A DNA stretch of 64,000 nt from Luidia sarsii (GCA_949987565.1 OX465112.1:12230536-12294535), one strand, 5' to 3'; numbered from the stretch's first letter, positions 1 to 11,359 are shown. The notes: generated from the letters alone by a model not told the origin. Numbers and translations: made by a program.

Positions 1-1018
1 CTTCCCCCGCATACTGCCTAATGATACGTGAATTTCAATGGACGCACGTGCCAGTTCTACCACCCTTTTGTCATTTTTTTTAGTATGATATTTTTTTTTT
101 TATGCATTCATTCATTTGTCATTTTCTTTTTTATAGCCAAAGGGTCAGCGGCTGTGTGTTTATTGTCCAGTGGCTTTAGTTGGAAGTCCCTATAGATTCA
201 AAGCCACCTTGCCTCAATATATGGTAACTTAAATAATCTCCCAATTGACTTGTAAAAAAAAAATAACAAGCACAAAAACATACTGTACACCCAAGGACTG
301 TCACTGTGCAAGAAAAAGTTTTCTAAATATTTGATGAAAAAAAATCCTAATTTTTTTTAAACATTACACTCTCCCCAGGGGGTTAGAGTAATGTCAAGAA
401 AACTATTAAATCAAATTCAATAATTCATAAAAAATTAATATCAATTTTATAGAATAAAAAGTGAACATTCAGACCATTATTACAGTCACATTAGTACTGT
501 AATTAAAACTTTTTGCTTGAGTTGTAATTTGTGAGGATCCATGGGTAAATGTCTTGGATATTAAAACAATCATCCAATAAAAATTCCTCAGATCCAGATT
601 CCTCAGAAGGAAAAACCTTGATATTGAACATTGTTCTAAAACTAGCATTTCAGTATTCAATTAAATTCAATTTGGCAGAATCTGCACAGACAATATATAT
701 AAACTCAGTTCTTGGTGCAATTCCTTTTACACTGCATTGCACAAAAAGGCAGACCCATTCTCTGTTTGTTTACAAACAGTTCAAAGGATTGATAAAGAGG
801 AAGGACAAAAAACACGCAAACCTAAGGATCCACCCCATTGCACTTCACTTTGAGTTTTTGACAAATGAAGTCTCCTGCTAGAGAAACTGGCAATGCCAGC
901 ACTCCACAACCAACTCTCTCCTTCCAGTCTCCCCCTTGAACTGACAGCCAGAAATCTCCGGGGAATCACCCCCACTAACCGGACTGGGGGGCAACCCAAG
1001 CCCCCCTGAATGACGCCG
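1..1018. other. Intron/intergenic, nothing recognised
   Basis: AT-rich sequence with A and T runs. No exon of the PCGF3-like gene (its FCKSC half is expected to the left) was found on the minus strand here. Confidence 0.5.
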
Positions 1019-1572
1019 AACTGGGGAAGGGAGGGAAGGGAGGGAGAGAGGGAAGGGGGAGGGAGGGGGAGGGAGGGGAGAGACGGAAAGGAGGGAGGGA
1101 AGGGAGGGGAGGGAGAGGGAAGGGAGGGAAGCGAGAGAGGGAAGGGAGGGGAGTGAGGGAAGGGAGGGAAGGGATGGAAGCGAGAGAGGGAAGGGAGAGA
1201 GGGGAGGGGAGGGAGAGGACAAGGAGGGAGGGAAGGGAGGGGAGTGAGGGAACGGAGGGAAGCGAGAGAGGGGAGCGAGTGAGGGAAATGAGAGAGGGAG
1301 GGGAGAGAGGGGAGGGGGAGGGAGAGGGCAGAGAGGGAGGGAAGGGAGGGAGGGAGGGGAGGGAGGGGAGTGAGAGAAGGGAGAGAGGGGAGGAAGAGGA
1401 GACAAGGGAGAGAAGGAAAGGAGAGATGGAAGGGAGATAGGGAAGGGAGAAAAAAGGAGGGAAGGAGAGGAAGGGAGAGAAGGGAGGGAAGGGAGGGGGA
1501 GGGGGAAGTGAGGGGGAAGGGAGAGAGGGAAGGGAGAGAGGGAAGGAGGGAGAGGAGGGAGGGGGAGAGCTG
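1019..1572. repeat. Polypurine GGGA/GGAA tract
   Basis: About 550 bp almost pure purine on the plus strand, with many runs of three to five G separated by one to five bases. It can form triplex or quadruplex structures. Long frames on both strands here are artefacts. Confidence 0.9.
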
Positions 1573-2226
1573 AAGACGGCGTTAGAAAAATAAAAGAAAG
1601 AAATCGACAATGACATGCCTCCCAAGCCCCTCACCCTCCCTCGTGTAGGATTGCAGCTGTATTATGGATGAATGTATAGAGAGTGGGTTTGGCCACTTGC
1701 ATGTACACTCATTGTGGACGCTTCTCGGCAGAAAATGAACCCAGCGTACCGTAATACCCAATGCTTGTCACCTTTTTCCCCCCCTATTCCTCAATCCCAT
1801 CAAGTTTTCTATCTCTCACCACTTGAGGTAATTATCTACTTTTTTGGCCCCCTCCCAAGTGCAGACCATTCTGAGCAACTATTAGTATTAAATTTCTTTC
1901 ACCGTTTTTTTTTTCTTCTCAACAATCAAATACATCTACTATGCACAGCGGTCGTATTGCATTTCTCAAGCAACAAAGTACAAGAGCACTGCACCATTCA
2001 ATGGGTTTTGTTAGCTACAGTATACATGTATAATGTGTATTATTAATAATGTGTGCATTCCCAGGAGGGAATTCTCTATTTGGGCATTTTCATCAATAGT
2101 CATTACTGTCATTCCTTATTTGAACTGTCCCAAGATTTATTAAATGGAACAGAAAAGGTTAGGAAATGTAACAAACTGTTTTCTAACTAGAATGACAAAA
2201 AACACTGCAAATCTCAAAATTTTAGA

Positions 2227-2282
2227 GGGCCTGATGCTTTTGAGACTTGTTTTGATCCTAGCAGGACCTTTCTCAAAGGCAG
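2227..2282 (-). repeat. Penelope-tail repeat, minus copy
   Basis: Read on the minus strand it has TGCCTTTGAGAAAGGTCCTG, then CTAGGATC, a GAAA box lost to insertion, and ATCAGGCCCTC. The conserved downstream part (TTTTGAGATTTGCAGTG, then a TAGTTAGAAAACAGTTTG block) continues to about 2160. Confidence 0.7.
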
Positions 2283-2789
2283 CATTCTTTTAAAAAAAAG
2301 CCCCTTTCAGTATTGGACCGTCAGCCCCTGTAAATTTTAAACAAAATGTTGAATCCAGACTTCAGCGCAACTGTTTGCAGCAAGGATTTGAAAAGAATGA
2401 AATGCCGACTAGAGAACCTCTTCCACCTGCCAGTCAGTATGGTCATGGTGAAAAAAATCCAATATCTTATTTGATTTCATCAGTATCAGTCGATTACGTT
2501 ATATGAGATTCCCCTCTTACTTTTCATCCTCTCACCAGCTCAGCAGACTTGTCCTTGCCTGCCTCCCCTTCCTCCTTAACCCTGTCCCCTCCCCCTGTTT
2601 CCCTGTCCCACTCTCTTTCCCTCTGCATCCCACCTCGCAAGGTCATCCTTCCTGGCTGAAGTCTAGACTTTGAGTCCTCTGCCCAATTTCATTGAATCTG
2701 TGAGGTAAGGCGATCATATTAGTAAGGTCAAAAATTGATGATCCTTACTAGAGTGACCTGGTATATGTACATGTACACACATGTACAAA

Positions 2790-2903
2790 TCCTTTGGTCA
2801 CCGTAGAAATGCTGTCCGTCTTTATAGCCGTGAGAAAATGTGGATGAAGCGTCTTCGGACTATTCAACCACATGGTCTCAACATCCAGGAGGGTAATGAC
2901 TAA
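2790..2903 (+). pseudogene. Penelope-like element: C-terminus of the retroelement protein
   Basis: The plus frame reads RREKMWMKRLRT-type residues: SREKMWMKRLRTIQPHGLN followed by IQEGND and a stop at 2901. R.. .W...L.T..P.GLN is the characteristic end of the GIY-YIG endonuclease part of Penelope-like retroelements as I know the family. Upstream, ACATGT simple repeats interrupt, so this is a 5'-truncated dead copy. It is followed by a pyrimidine-rich 3' UTR (2935-3120) and the hammerhead-like tail at 3126. Confidence 0.6.
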
Positions 2904-3185
2904 CACCATGCAGCTTTCTGATAATCCTTCTTTTGTGTTCAATCCTCCACACTTCTCTCTTTGATCTGTCCCCCTCTTCTCACTTATCCCTACCCTACCC
3001 CTTGCCCTTCCCTTTGATCTCTCCCTACCAGCTTTACTCTTTGTCCTTTGTTTCTCATCCGTGTCCTATTCACTCTCTTCCCCCCTTCCTTCGTGTACAT
3101 GAATCTGTTTTGTCCTTGTCACTCTGCCTTTGAGAAAGGTCCTGCTAGGATCGAAACGTCAGGCCCACTCATTTTTGTAAAAATC
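2904..3185 (+). mobile_element. Penelope-like 3' UTR and tail, copy 1
   Basis: A pyrimidine-rich tract with TTGCCCTTCCCTTTGATCTC and then CCTTGTCACTCTGCC leads into the hammerhead-like hairpin. The same order recurs at 62945-63150 (plus), on the minus strand at 34857-35160, and in expanded form at 44347-45425, which defines one dispersed family. Confidence 0.65.
3126..3165 (+). ncRNA. Hammerhead-ribozyme-like hairpin, best copy
   Basis: GCCTTTGAGAAAGG is followed by the 4-bp hairpin TCCT-GCT-AGGA, then TCGAAACGTC and AGGC. The outer GCCT pairs with AGGC, the inner hairpin takes the place of stem II, and GAAA plus CGTC fit the second box and the cleavage triplet of a hammerhead. The first box should be CTGATGA but reads CTTTGAGA, so self-cleavage is not expected from the known rules. 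Penelope-like elements are known to carry hammerheads, which fits the element tail here. Confidence 0.5.
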
Positions 3186-3226
3186 TTTAAAGACATTAGA
3201 AGAAAGCTCAAGGTTTGGGGTTTACT

Positions 3227-3293
3227 TGCAGGACCTTTCTCCAAGGCAAATGCCTGTTTGAGAAAGATCCTGCAGAGACCGAAACATCAGGCA
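3227..3293 (+). repeat. Inverted pair of hammerhead-like repeat fragments
   Basis: TGCAGGACCTTTCTCCAAGG (minus orientation) abuts TGCCTGTTTGAGAAAGATCC (plus orientation), followed by CGAAACATCAGGCA. The two halves form a foldback about 45 bp long, only 60 bp after the best copy at 3126. Confidence 0.6.
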
Positions 3294-3519
3294 TTCTTAA
3301 AATTTCATTAATACAAAACAGGTATTAAAAAAACAAATTGCTGCGGACAGTAAAACGGCCTAACTTTGTAGATCCCTTTAAACTCATATGACAGCAGCAG
3401 AGGATTCTCAGCCTATTGACAGAAGCCTATTTCTATAGTCATCAAGGAAATTGAGCTCGTACAAATCTTGAGCAGCCCAAATAACTGAAGATTTCTTTAA
3501 AAAACAGCAATGAACATTT

Positions 3520-3640
3520 GACAAGAGCGGGACTTGAACCCGAGACCCATGGTTAAACGTACCAGCACCAGCCAGTTCCAGCACGTCAAGCAAGAGGTCC
3601 TGGGCTCAAGTCCCCGGTCCAGTCAAATCTTCTTTACTAT
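3520..3640. mobile_element. Two tRNA-derived SINE fragments back to back
   Basis: Minus-strand B box GGGTTCAAGTCCC (3529-3541) with GGTCTCG and GGTACGTTTAACC, and a plus-strand B box GGGCTCAAGTCCC (3602-3614) followed by CGGTCCAGTC. The two heads face opposite ways, so two insertions or an inversion are implied. No complete tRNA fold is present. Confidence 0.6.
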
Positions 3641-3937
3641 TTTTCAAACTGTTTTTCAAAAAACAATTCCCAGTCGGTTTTCCCTTTCTTTGTTTGCTTG
3701 GAAACCAGGAAGGATTTCATTCCTAGAACTGCCTGCCCTGCAGAATTCCAGCTCATCTCAGTAAGGTACATGTATAGTGTACATGTACATTGTAATGTAT
3801 CAAAACACAAGGAAAGATCCTGCCTGCACCAAAAACCTTGCCCCTGTCCTCCTCCTCCTCCCCTTCATAGCCCCCCTCTGACCCCCCTTTTCCTCCCACC
3901 TGCCACTGCCTGTCTCGCCACCCCTCGTCACACTTAC

Positions 3938-4043
3938 AGGTATGGAGGCACTCTGTGATGGTTGTAGCATCGATGAGGTAGCCATTGCACAGCTTACAAC
4001 AAATCTGGTCGTTTAGTTCCACCAGCTTCACCCGCCGGTCCAT
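3938..4043 (-). CDS. PCGF3: PCGF3/l(3)73Ah-like Polycomb RING protein, first coding exon (partial gene)
   Basis: A minus-strand exon of 106 nt. The acceptor TTTCTGCACAG is followed at once by ATG, and the donor is GTAAGT. It reads [16 protein letters not shown], then [19 protein letters not shown], ending in phase 1 inside the next codon, exactly where the PCGF6-like gene splits its RING. The MxRRVKL start matches fly l(3)73Ah and human PCGF3 as I recall them, so the ATG is probably the initiator and the 5' UTR lies in an upstream exon. Zinc ligands C-x2-C, Cys and His are present. The FCKSC half was not found in bases 1-3937, so the rest of the gene lies left of the window. The role would be a PRC1-type chromatin complex subunit. 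PCGF1 is the main alternative. Confidence 0.85.
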
Positions 4044-4406
4044 CTGTGCAGAAAGAAAGAAAAACAGACCCCAGAAAAACTTTATCAACAGAATGTGAAA
4101 ATTGTCTATCTTTTAACAGTTTTTAACGGTTTAAGCCTATCCTACAATGTATCTGTCCAAGTGTCAAGCAGTCAGGACGACTGTGGGAGCACCATGCATC
4201 ACTGTGCAGCCAGCTCTTCTTCGTTCTTGGTCTCTGAATTGTAAGTCACCAAAACTTCACTCGACTCGGTGTTTTCCTTTCACATTCTGACAGCGTACAA
4301 TAGAAGACACCGCTGAGCGCTGATCACACTCCTGCTGGGATCAAAACATCAGGCTCTTCATCTTCCAGTGATTCAATTTTTGTTACCGGTAACAGAAAAA
4401 ATATGG

Positions 4407-4452
4407 AGGGCCAGACGATTCAATCCTTGTAAGACCTTTCTTCAAAGGCACA
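4407..4452 (-). repeat. Penelope-tail repeat, diverged minus copy
   Basis: Minus strand TGCCTTTGAAGAAAGGTC, then GATTGAATCGTCTGGCCCTC: the family motif with several substitutions. A further diverged plus fragment lies at 4328-4360 (CTCCTGCTGGGATCAAAAC). Confidence 0.55.
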
Positions 4453-4868
4453 ATAATTCTGGGTTTTTTTCATTCAAATGTTTCTTTTCTTATTTCACAA
4501 ATCACTCGGTCAATTCAAAAGAGTCAAGAAAATAATTTGATTGAAATGGGCATTCCTTTAACTTTTTTTATTTTCTAGACGTCAAGTCTGGCCACAACAG
4601 CACCTTTCAATGGATCAATGGATCTTTTTGTTGGTCCCAAAATAGCTTTGAATTTTCAATGTACATACTGCACTACAGGGCAGCTCATGATTTCTCCGTT
4701 GATTTGCTGGGGAGTCAGCCCAACCAATGACTCCACATTTTTGAGTGGCCTGACGCTATTTTTAGCGGCTATTTGGGTCTAGCCCACTGTTCAAGTTGAG
4801 CCTTATTGACTAGTGTGAATGTACAGCAGGACTTGAAGTTGAACCTGCTACATGTATCTCTCCCATAG

Positions 4869-5290
4869 ACACTTCGCACCAGGCCTCCTGTCAGTGCCCA
4901 TGACTGCCACATGTTTTTTTTTTAAATAAAGTGCTCTCACTAAATAATCGAGAATAATATAATTATACACTGTACCTGTGAAATAAATCGGTAAGAGTAC
5001 AATACATGTATGTGTACGTACACAATGTACATGTACAGTGTACAAGTCAAACCTGGTACATACTTATGTACAATCGGATGCCTGGGAGTCTTCTAAGCTA
5101 CATGTACACGATACATGTAGGCCTTTTATTTTGTGATACATGTAAATGTACATTACATGTACAGTGTAGGCTGAAAAGTCTTTGTTTAAAACTTGGACAA
5201 TAGTGGCGCCCGGATTCAGATGGCCTGGCATATAGCAACACTCCTGGCACTCTACATTTGGAGTACATTGTAGGTCTCGGCGTGAAGTGG
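4869..5290. mobile_element. TTAA-type MITE, copy enlarged by ACATGT repeats
   Basis: Left end ACACTTCGCACCAGGCC, right end CGGCGTGAAGTGG followed by TTAA. The interior keeps CAGTGCCCATGACTGCCA and TTGTTTAAAACTTGGACAA. ACATGT-type expansions make it about 100 bp longer than the other copies. Confidence 0.6.
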
Positions 5291-5399
5291 TTAAAAGTAC
5301 ATTTGTATACGTACAAATGTACTTTTAACTACATGTACTTCACGTTACCAGTGGCTCTACTACATGTACCTGAGGTCTACAAATACACGTATACACACT

Positions 5400-7000
5400 G
5401 TATCTAGATTAGTAAGTAACATTCTTTGGTTGGGGATTCCAATCAGAAAGCATTTCTACATTTTAATACTGCATTAATACATTTGAATACTGCCTTACTG
5501 TACATCTCTGGGGATCACACTCCCATTTTGGCTTCAAGCTTTTTCCATTGCATGCACATTTATTCTTTGCAAAACACAATGCACAATAGACAGTCTATAA
5601 TATAAAGCACATTTTTATGAGAAAATTTAAAGCTGAGGGGAGTGGGGGATGTTAAGCTGAAAGTGAAAAAAAAAAATCTAAAGCACCTCTTGGAAATGAA
5701 CCCTGTGGAAAAAAGTCTTGCAGGAAAAATGATCATTTCCATGCTAGTATTAGTGTTCCCCAAGGCGGACAGGAAATGGTAAATTAAGGAGAGAAAAACT
5801 GGCCTTGCTGGTAATATTGAGGTGAACACTACTGTAGCCTGCAAACTGCAAGCAACTGTACTTCGCGGTACACAATAGACCTGATACACACACCTTTCCA
5901 AGACCTTCAACTGGTTACCTTCTCCCCTAAAAAGCCTTGGGCTTAGAACCAGATGGGACCCCGTGAATGGGATTACTGCTTCAGAAACAAATTAGTGAGG
6001 GGGATTAACATGACTGAGGGGCTAAGGGGATTAAATCACTTTAATAGCCAGTAAAGCCAGGGGATTATACAACAAAGCCAGACCGTAGCTTCATCACAAA
6101 AGAACTCATTCTAAAAATAAAATCTGCTGAAATGGGGAAATGCTTCCATTCTGTGCCAGATTTGCTTCTTTTTTTCCCACAAACCGGAGTGAAATTTGTA
6201 AAAATTTGCAACGATAATTTGACGGGACCTGGATTTGAACCCGATCTTCTGGCTTGATGGACATACAGAAGCATTCGGACCCCCTGAGCTATAATAGTAT
6301 AAAGCGCTAATATGGAGAGGGGCAAGGGCCGAGGCCGCCCAAGGGGTGACCTTCTCAAATAGTCAACTATGTACATGTATCTTTACTGGGCTGGGGTTGA
6401 GTGAAACTTATTAGATTTTCTAGACCTTAACCCTTTTAAATATTCATAAACCCTCATGAATATTCAATAGATTTCCAGACTCGTCAAGCATTGGGTCCTT
6501 CACAGCTTTGTCAGTCAGGGCTCCAGCTCGATCCACAGCTGTGCTGGGAGCTGAGCTGTCTAGACACGTACCGAAGGGCAGTTATATAGTGTCACTTAAC
6601 GCTGTCAACATTGTATTACACATTGCTGGCATTGTTTGGATGCTCAACCCTGGCAGTGTCCGTGATCCGTAACTTAAAACCTACATCATGATGTCTGTCT
6701 GTGTGTTTAGTGAATGAGGGGAGAGACCCCTGAAATGTCAGCCAACGGTCAGCTGACTTGTTTGCTATCAATGAGCGGAATACACCTTTTGGTTGATTGA
6801 GAATAGTGACTTGTCTGCATGTACCGGTACATGTACGTACATGCACATGTACTATACGTTTTATGCAGCAATTTCATCCTAGTGCAAAATGTAAGGGAAT
6901 GAGCCAGAAACAGCATTTTTCAACAGACATGCACTGTACCATACTGAACAATAGCCATAGTTGTTGATTAAGGTACATGTTCACGGTTAGCCGAGGTTTG
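5400..7000. other. Non-coding, one SINE, nothing else recognised
   Basis: Apart from the SINE at 6215-6365 I see no exon, RNA gene or clear element; short ACATGT runs only. Confidence 0.5.
6215..6365 (-). mobile_element. tRNA-derived SINE (minus)
   Basis: Minus strand: a leader like GTTGACTATTTGAGAAGG, A-box-like AGCTCAGGGGGTCC, B-box GGGTTCAAATCC (6231-6242), then AGGTCCCGTC. Same family as 44095 and 52686. Confidence 0.65.
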
Positions 7001-7011
7001 CTAAAGGTCTG

Positions 7012-7077
7012 AGGTACATGTACATGTACATGTACATGTACATGTACATGTACATGTACATGTACATGTACATGTAT
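7012..7077. repeat. (ACATGT)n hexamer array
   Basis: About ten perfect TACATG hexamers, the longest pure run in the window. The unit is self-complementary, so the array can extrude as a cruciform. Shorter runs occur every few hundred bases over most of the first 35 kb and thin out after it. Confidence 0.95.
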
Positions 7078-8337
7078 GAGGCAGGGCTGTGCCTATACAT
7101 ATACACGTACGTGTATGTACAATGTATAAATGTGTTCGCAATAAATTCATCTAATTAGAAAAACAGTGCCCATTAGATTAGCCTTTGATTTAATGTAGAT
7201 GTTATAACATTCTATTGCATACATGAACATGTACATGTATGTATAACTGGGAAAAAACTATGAGTTTTCAGTTAAACCTACACATACAGTGTACTGTACA
7301 TTGCGTACATCTAAATGACCTAAAGATAGGCCCCTAATAAACAAATTTCATGCTCCCAGCCCATGACCCTGACATTTATTAAACTTACATTATCAATCGT
7401 ATACAGTGTGAATTCATCAAATTTAAATAGGATTTTTACTCTGTGGGAGTTTAGGTTTAATCTTAGAAAATTCATTTTCACCAATAAAGCACTGCAATCA
7501 ATTAGCCATCTAGTAATGAGTAATAAAGGTCAAACAAATAGGGGTTGTCAGACTATTACCGCACGCAATCATACATGAAGGTCTACATGTACAGCCTACA
7601 AACATGATTATGATTGTTCTGCATTTGAGCACATGCAGACAGCTGCATTAGGATTGCATACCGTACATGTACAGTATGTGCACGTAACTTAAGGCCAGCA
7701 CCAGACTAAGAAAGGCTCGCTCGGTAGGCCTTCGAGTCCTGCGGATCTTCCAGCCAGTGTGAAATGGTTCGCTTTGGCAGTATCTCAACAGATCATCTTG
7801 CGATTGGTCACACACGGTTTGTATAGGCTGGGAAAACCCATACATCTGAGGACGTGAGACAGGCTTTAACCACAATGCGGAGAAAGCCACGCTATTAGTC
7901 GCACTGGGATGTGCAGTGCTCCAATGGTCCACCGAGCAGATAGACCGACTGGCAAAGCCACGCACGCACACACACACACACACTTGGGAGAAATTCGGTC
8001 TCCCGGAGTATTTTATTAAGCAAGTGCCTCTGGGGTGCGCAGCCTTGTTGGATCACAGGAGGGAGAGCCAGAGACATTTTGCATCCCACCAGTCTTTTTT
8101 TTTTTTATCAGATTAAACAAACAGACAGTGAACTGCAGATGTTATCAGCCTTGCACCTGAATGTATGGAGGGGAGATGGATTTGAACAAATGCATAATGC
8201 TATAGTGTACTGTGGATGCATGCATTACTAAATTTACTGTAGCATGTACATGTACTGTAGTCCCACCTCCAACACAGCATAATTTTCCACTTTCTGCCTC
8301 TGTCAATCTTGTGAATTGAGCAGTGCATCTGAATCTA

Positions 8338-8557
8338 GAGCTGCGTTTCCACTGGGCTTATTTTGGTCAAAGTAACCAAGAGGATAGTTACTCTTTAGAT
8401 TTCAAGTCCAGTGGAAACGGCCCAGTAAAAGTTCCTATCCATTAGGCCTACATGTACACTGTACTTTATAGTTACGGTACTTTTACCAGCCAACCTCTGC
8501 CCAGTAAAAGTGACCAGGTAAGTTTAACCGAGCCGATTAGTCCAGTGGAAATGCACC
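8338..8557. mobile_element. MITE-like block with GTTTCCACTGG arms
   Basis: GCGTTTCCACTGGGC (8343) is inverted at 8408 (GTCCAGTGGAAACGGC) and again at 8540 (CCAGTGGAAATGCACC). AGTAAAAGT words repeat between them. It appears to be a compound or partly deleted element. Confidence 0.45.
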
Positions 8558-9835
8558 ACTCAGTAAAACACGACTCGGTAAAAAAACACATCCGGCCTAT
8601 GACATCGCACATGTACTGTACAGTGTACTGTACATTGTTATCGTGTATCGGTTTCGACATTTCCCAAACAGCCATCGCTTTTGACATTTCCCCAACAATG
8701 GCAGATGTTGTCCGCTGGCTTTGGGAATCCACTCCTCTTGAGTGGCAATTCATCTCCCTCCAGAAGGCTTGGCAGAGAAAAACAAAATAATATTTGTGGC
8801 TCCAATTGGTCTTTTTGCCCACATTGCAATTACAGTGTATCTGCCATGTAGTTGAACATGAAGTAAGTGTCCTTTTTCCACTTCCAGATGTTGTTTTTAT
8901 TTCACGCGCTGTCGATGTAATTTTTGTAACCTCAAAGGTCACATGCAGCACCCTCATGAGCCATTATGTTTCCAGTGGTCAATTTCATGAAACTTGTCGT
9001 AACGGGTTATCGATCGTACGTTGAGTTACGATGCATCGCAAGGCTTTGTGACATCCACCCCTGCTGGGTTACTTGAACCATTGTCTCAGTCAAATTGACC
9101 GATTCAAAAAGTCCAAGTTGGAACGACAGTAAGATTTAACCATTTAACCATTGTCTTGAGCGGTTGAATTTTACATGTAGTCCCCTGTCTTGGTTTAGTT
9201 CGTATGGTCAAATTTAACCGGTGTACACACTTGGACTTTTGACTCAGGTACATGTAAATGTATCCATGACTCTGATGTGATCGATCAGACCATGATCAGA
9301 TGCAAGCTTCACTGAACTGCTTTTACTCCAACAACACTGTCTGCAATGGACTTTTCGTCCCGGCCACAGAGTCCTGGGAATTCTACCCGGGCAGAAGTTG
9401 GCCAGTAAACTAAAAACGCCCATGTGTGTTGGGTAAAGTAGTTGGGAGGAAGATTTTCCTGGGACAATCCCGGTCATGTGGACCAATCACGGAACCCAGT
9501 TCAGTAAAAATGACTATCAACTGTAATTGTGGCTTCAAAGTACAGTGTGAATACAGAAATCAAAATTAACTTGGGGTTAAATAAATCAGTATTGTTATAA
9601 AACCCAAAATGACTAGATCGTTTTTGAGATGATTAATTGATTAATTAAATTTGCCAAAAAACTATGACACATACAGAATTTGTGGTCAGCCTTAAGGTCA
9701 TGCACTTTGCACTGGCCCTGCATTGTTTCTACAATGTATTGTCTATCAGCCATAAATACCGCACTGTCACATGCACACTAGCGCACTTTATCATCTCAGC
9801 ATTTTGATCGCCTCGCTCGGCTGCTTTTGGTCTGT

Positions 9836-9849
9836 ATGTGACGTCACAT
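9836..9849. promoter_or_regulatory. Perfect palindromic CRE site
   Basis: ATGTGACGTCACAT is a full 14-bp palindrome centred on TGACGTCA, the consensus CREB/ATF site. It lies between two short CpG-containing stretches. It would be intronic or upstream for the PCGF3-like gene. No activity can be inferred from one site. Confidence 0.35.
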
Positions 9850-10043
9850 GCTCACAGTGGGAATTTTGGGGTGCGGGTCGAACATGGACTTTTTTCAATG
9901 TTTTTGGGCGAAATTAGGCGCTAACAAAATTTCTAAAAATCAACCCAGTATTGATTATATTGTGAACATTACCTAAGGAGAGTTTTTAGCTCTTTTTCAA
10001 ATCCTTTTTCTGTAGACCTTTAAAAGTACACTTTAAAGGTACA

Positions 10044-10100
10044 GCCTTTGAGAAAGGTCCTGCTAGGATCGAAAAGTCAGGCCCACCAAATTTTGAGATT
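10044..10100 (+). repeat. Penelope-tail repeat
   Basis: GCCTTTGAGAAAGGTCCTGC, then TAGGATCGAAAAGTCAGGCCC and the downstream AAATTTTGAGATTT. It is close to the 3126 copy, with one change in the GAAACG segment. Confidence 0.75.
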
Positions 10101-10463
10101 TAAAAGTACACATTAAAAGTACACTTACATTACATGTACAATTTCACATGTAAATCACCTTTCCATATAAACCACCTGAGGACCCCACAGACTTTTTTCC
10201 AAGAATGGTTTGGGTTTCAGCAGAGAAAACCTTTTCCAATTATTCCGAGGGAAGGAGGGTGCAAAAAAAAAAAACCTCAGAGCTCAGTCATGCACATGTA
10301 CATTAATGGGTGCATTTACCGTAGATGTTCAAACGACAAAGTGCTCTTCAGCGCAAGAGCATTTGGGCTTTAAATTCCGTGGAAATTCAGTTAGGATTGA
10401 AATGTGAGAGCGAGTGTAAAGTAAACCAACAGGGCTTTCTATATTAAGTTGCAAGCGGCAATG

Positions 10464-10694
10464 TCACTGTACATGTACATGTGCAAGTGTGGATGCGAGT
10501 ACACTGAGATGTACATACATGTACATGTACATTGTGAGTGTACAAGCAATACATGTACAATACACCATGTACATGTACATGTACATAAAGTGTACAGTAG
10601 CAATCTTAGCAGCCTAGGGCATTTTGTGACCCAGTTACATGTACATGTACGTACAAAGTGCACAGTTACATTGTACATGTACATGTAAATGTAC
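10464..10694. repeat. Dense ACATGTAC cluster
   Basis: At least seven short runs of ACATGTAC in 230 bp (10469, 10518, 10550, 10565, 10636, 10672). The frames on both strands, rich in Met-Tyr-Cys-Thr, are artefacts. Confidence 0.85.
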
Positions 10695-11359
10695 ATTCAG
10701 CAAACAACTACTCCACAAAAAGCAATAGCCACCTTAACAACTTGCCATCAGTCACTGTTGAATTACTGTCTAAGGGAGACATTCCAAACATTGACTGTGC
10801 AGTATAGAAGTCCATTTTTACATGTAGTTGATGAAACCCCCCAAAATTAGTGGATCATGCACTGTGTACATTACGGAGCAGGTCCATTTGTTTTTGTATG
10901 TACATACAGTACTCACAGCCTACATTTAAGTGAGTGCACATTTCGTGCTCGTTTCATTCTCAAGTGTGTCAAAAGAGGTATTATGATTACTTGAAGTGTC
11001 TTGGCCCAGGCTGTGACAATAATCCGGTTAAGAGGGCAGGTGACATTCCAGTGCCCACAGGTTGAAATTCAAGGAACACTGTATTTGTGAAATTTTGTGT
11101 ACATTTACTATATACAGTACATAATGTACATGTGTGTACGTGTACAATGTACAGTAATGTACATGTGGGCCTCCATGGATACACTACCCTCTGAAAACAG
11201 GCCACATTAAAAACGCTCTGCTCACACTCGTAACCAATGGGCGGAACATACACACGGCGTCACCACCAGTCTGAGGCCAGTGATTTACATGAAAGCATCA
11301 GGCTGGTGAACTTTGAAGTGAACAAGACCAGCCCTGGTGGATTTCACAAAGCCTAAGTT

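Noticed and set aside
878..1634. Frames of 175 and 219 codons around 1.0-1.6 kb
   Set aside because: Same cause: purine-tract low complexity.
10439..10696. Met-Tyr-Cys-Thr-rich frames on both strands
   Set aside because: Translation of ACATGT repeats.
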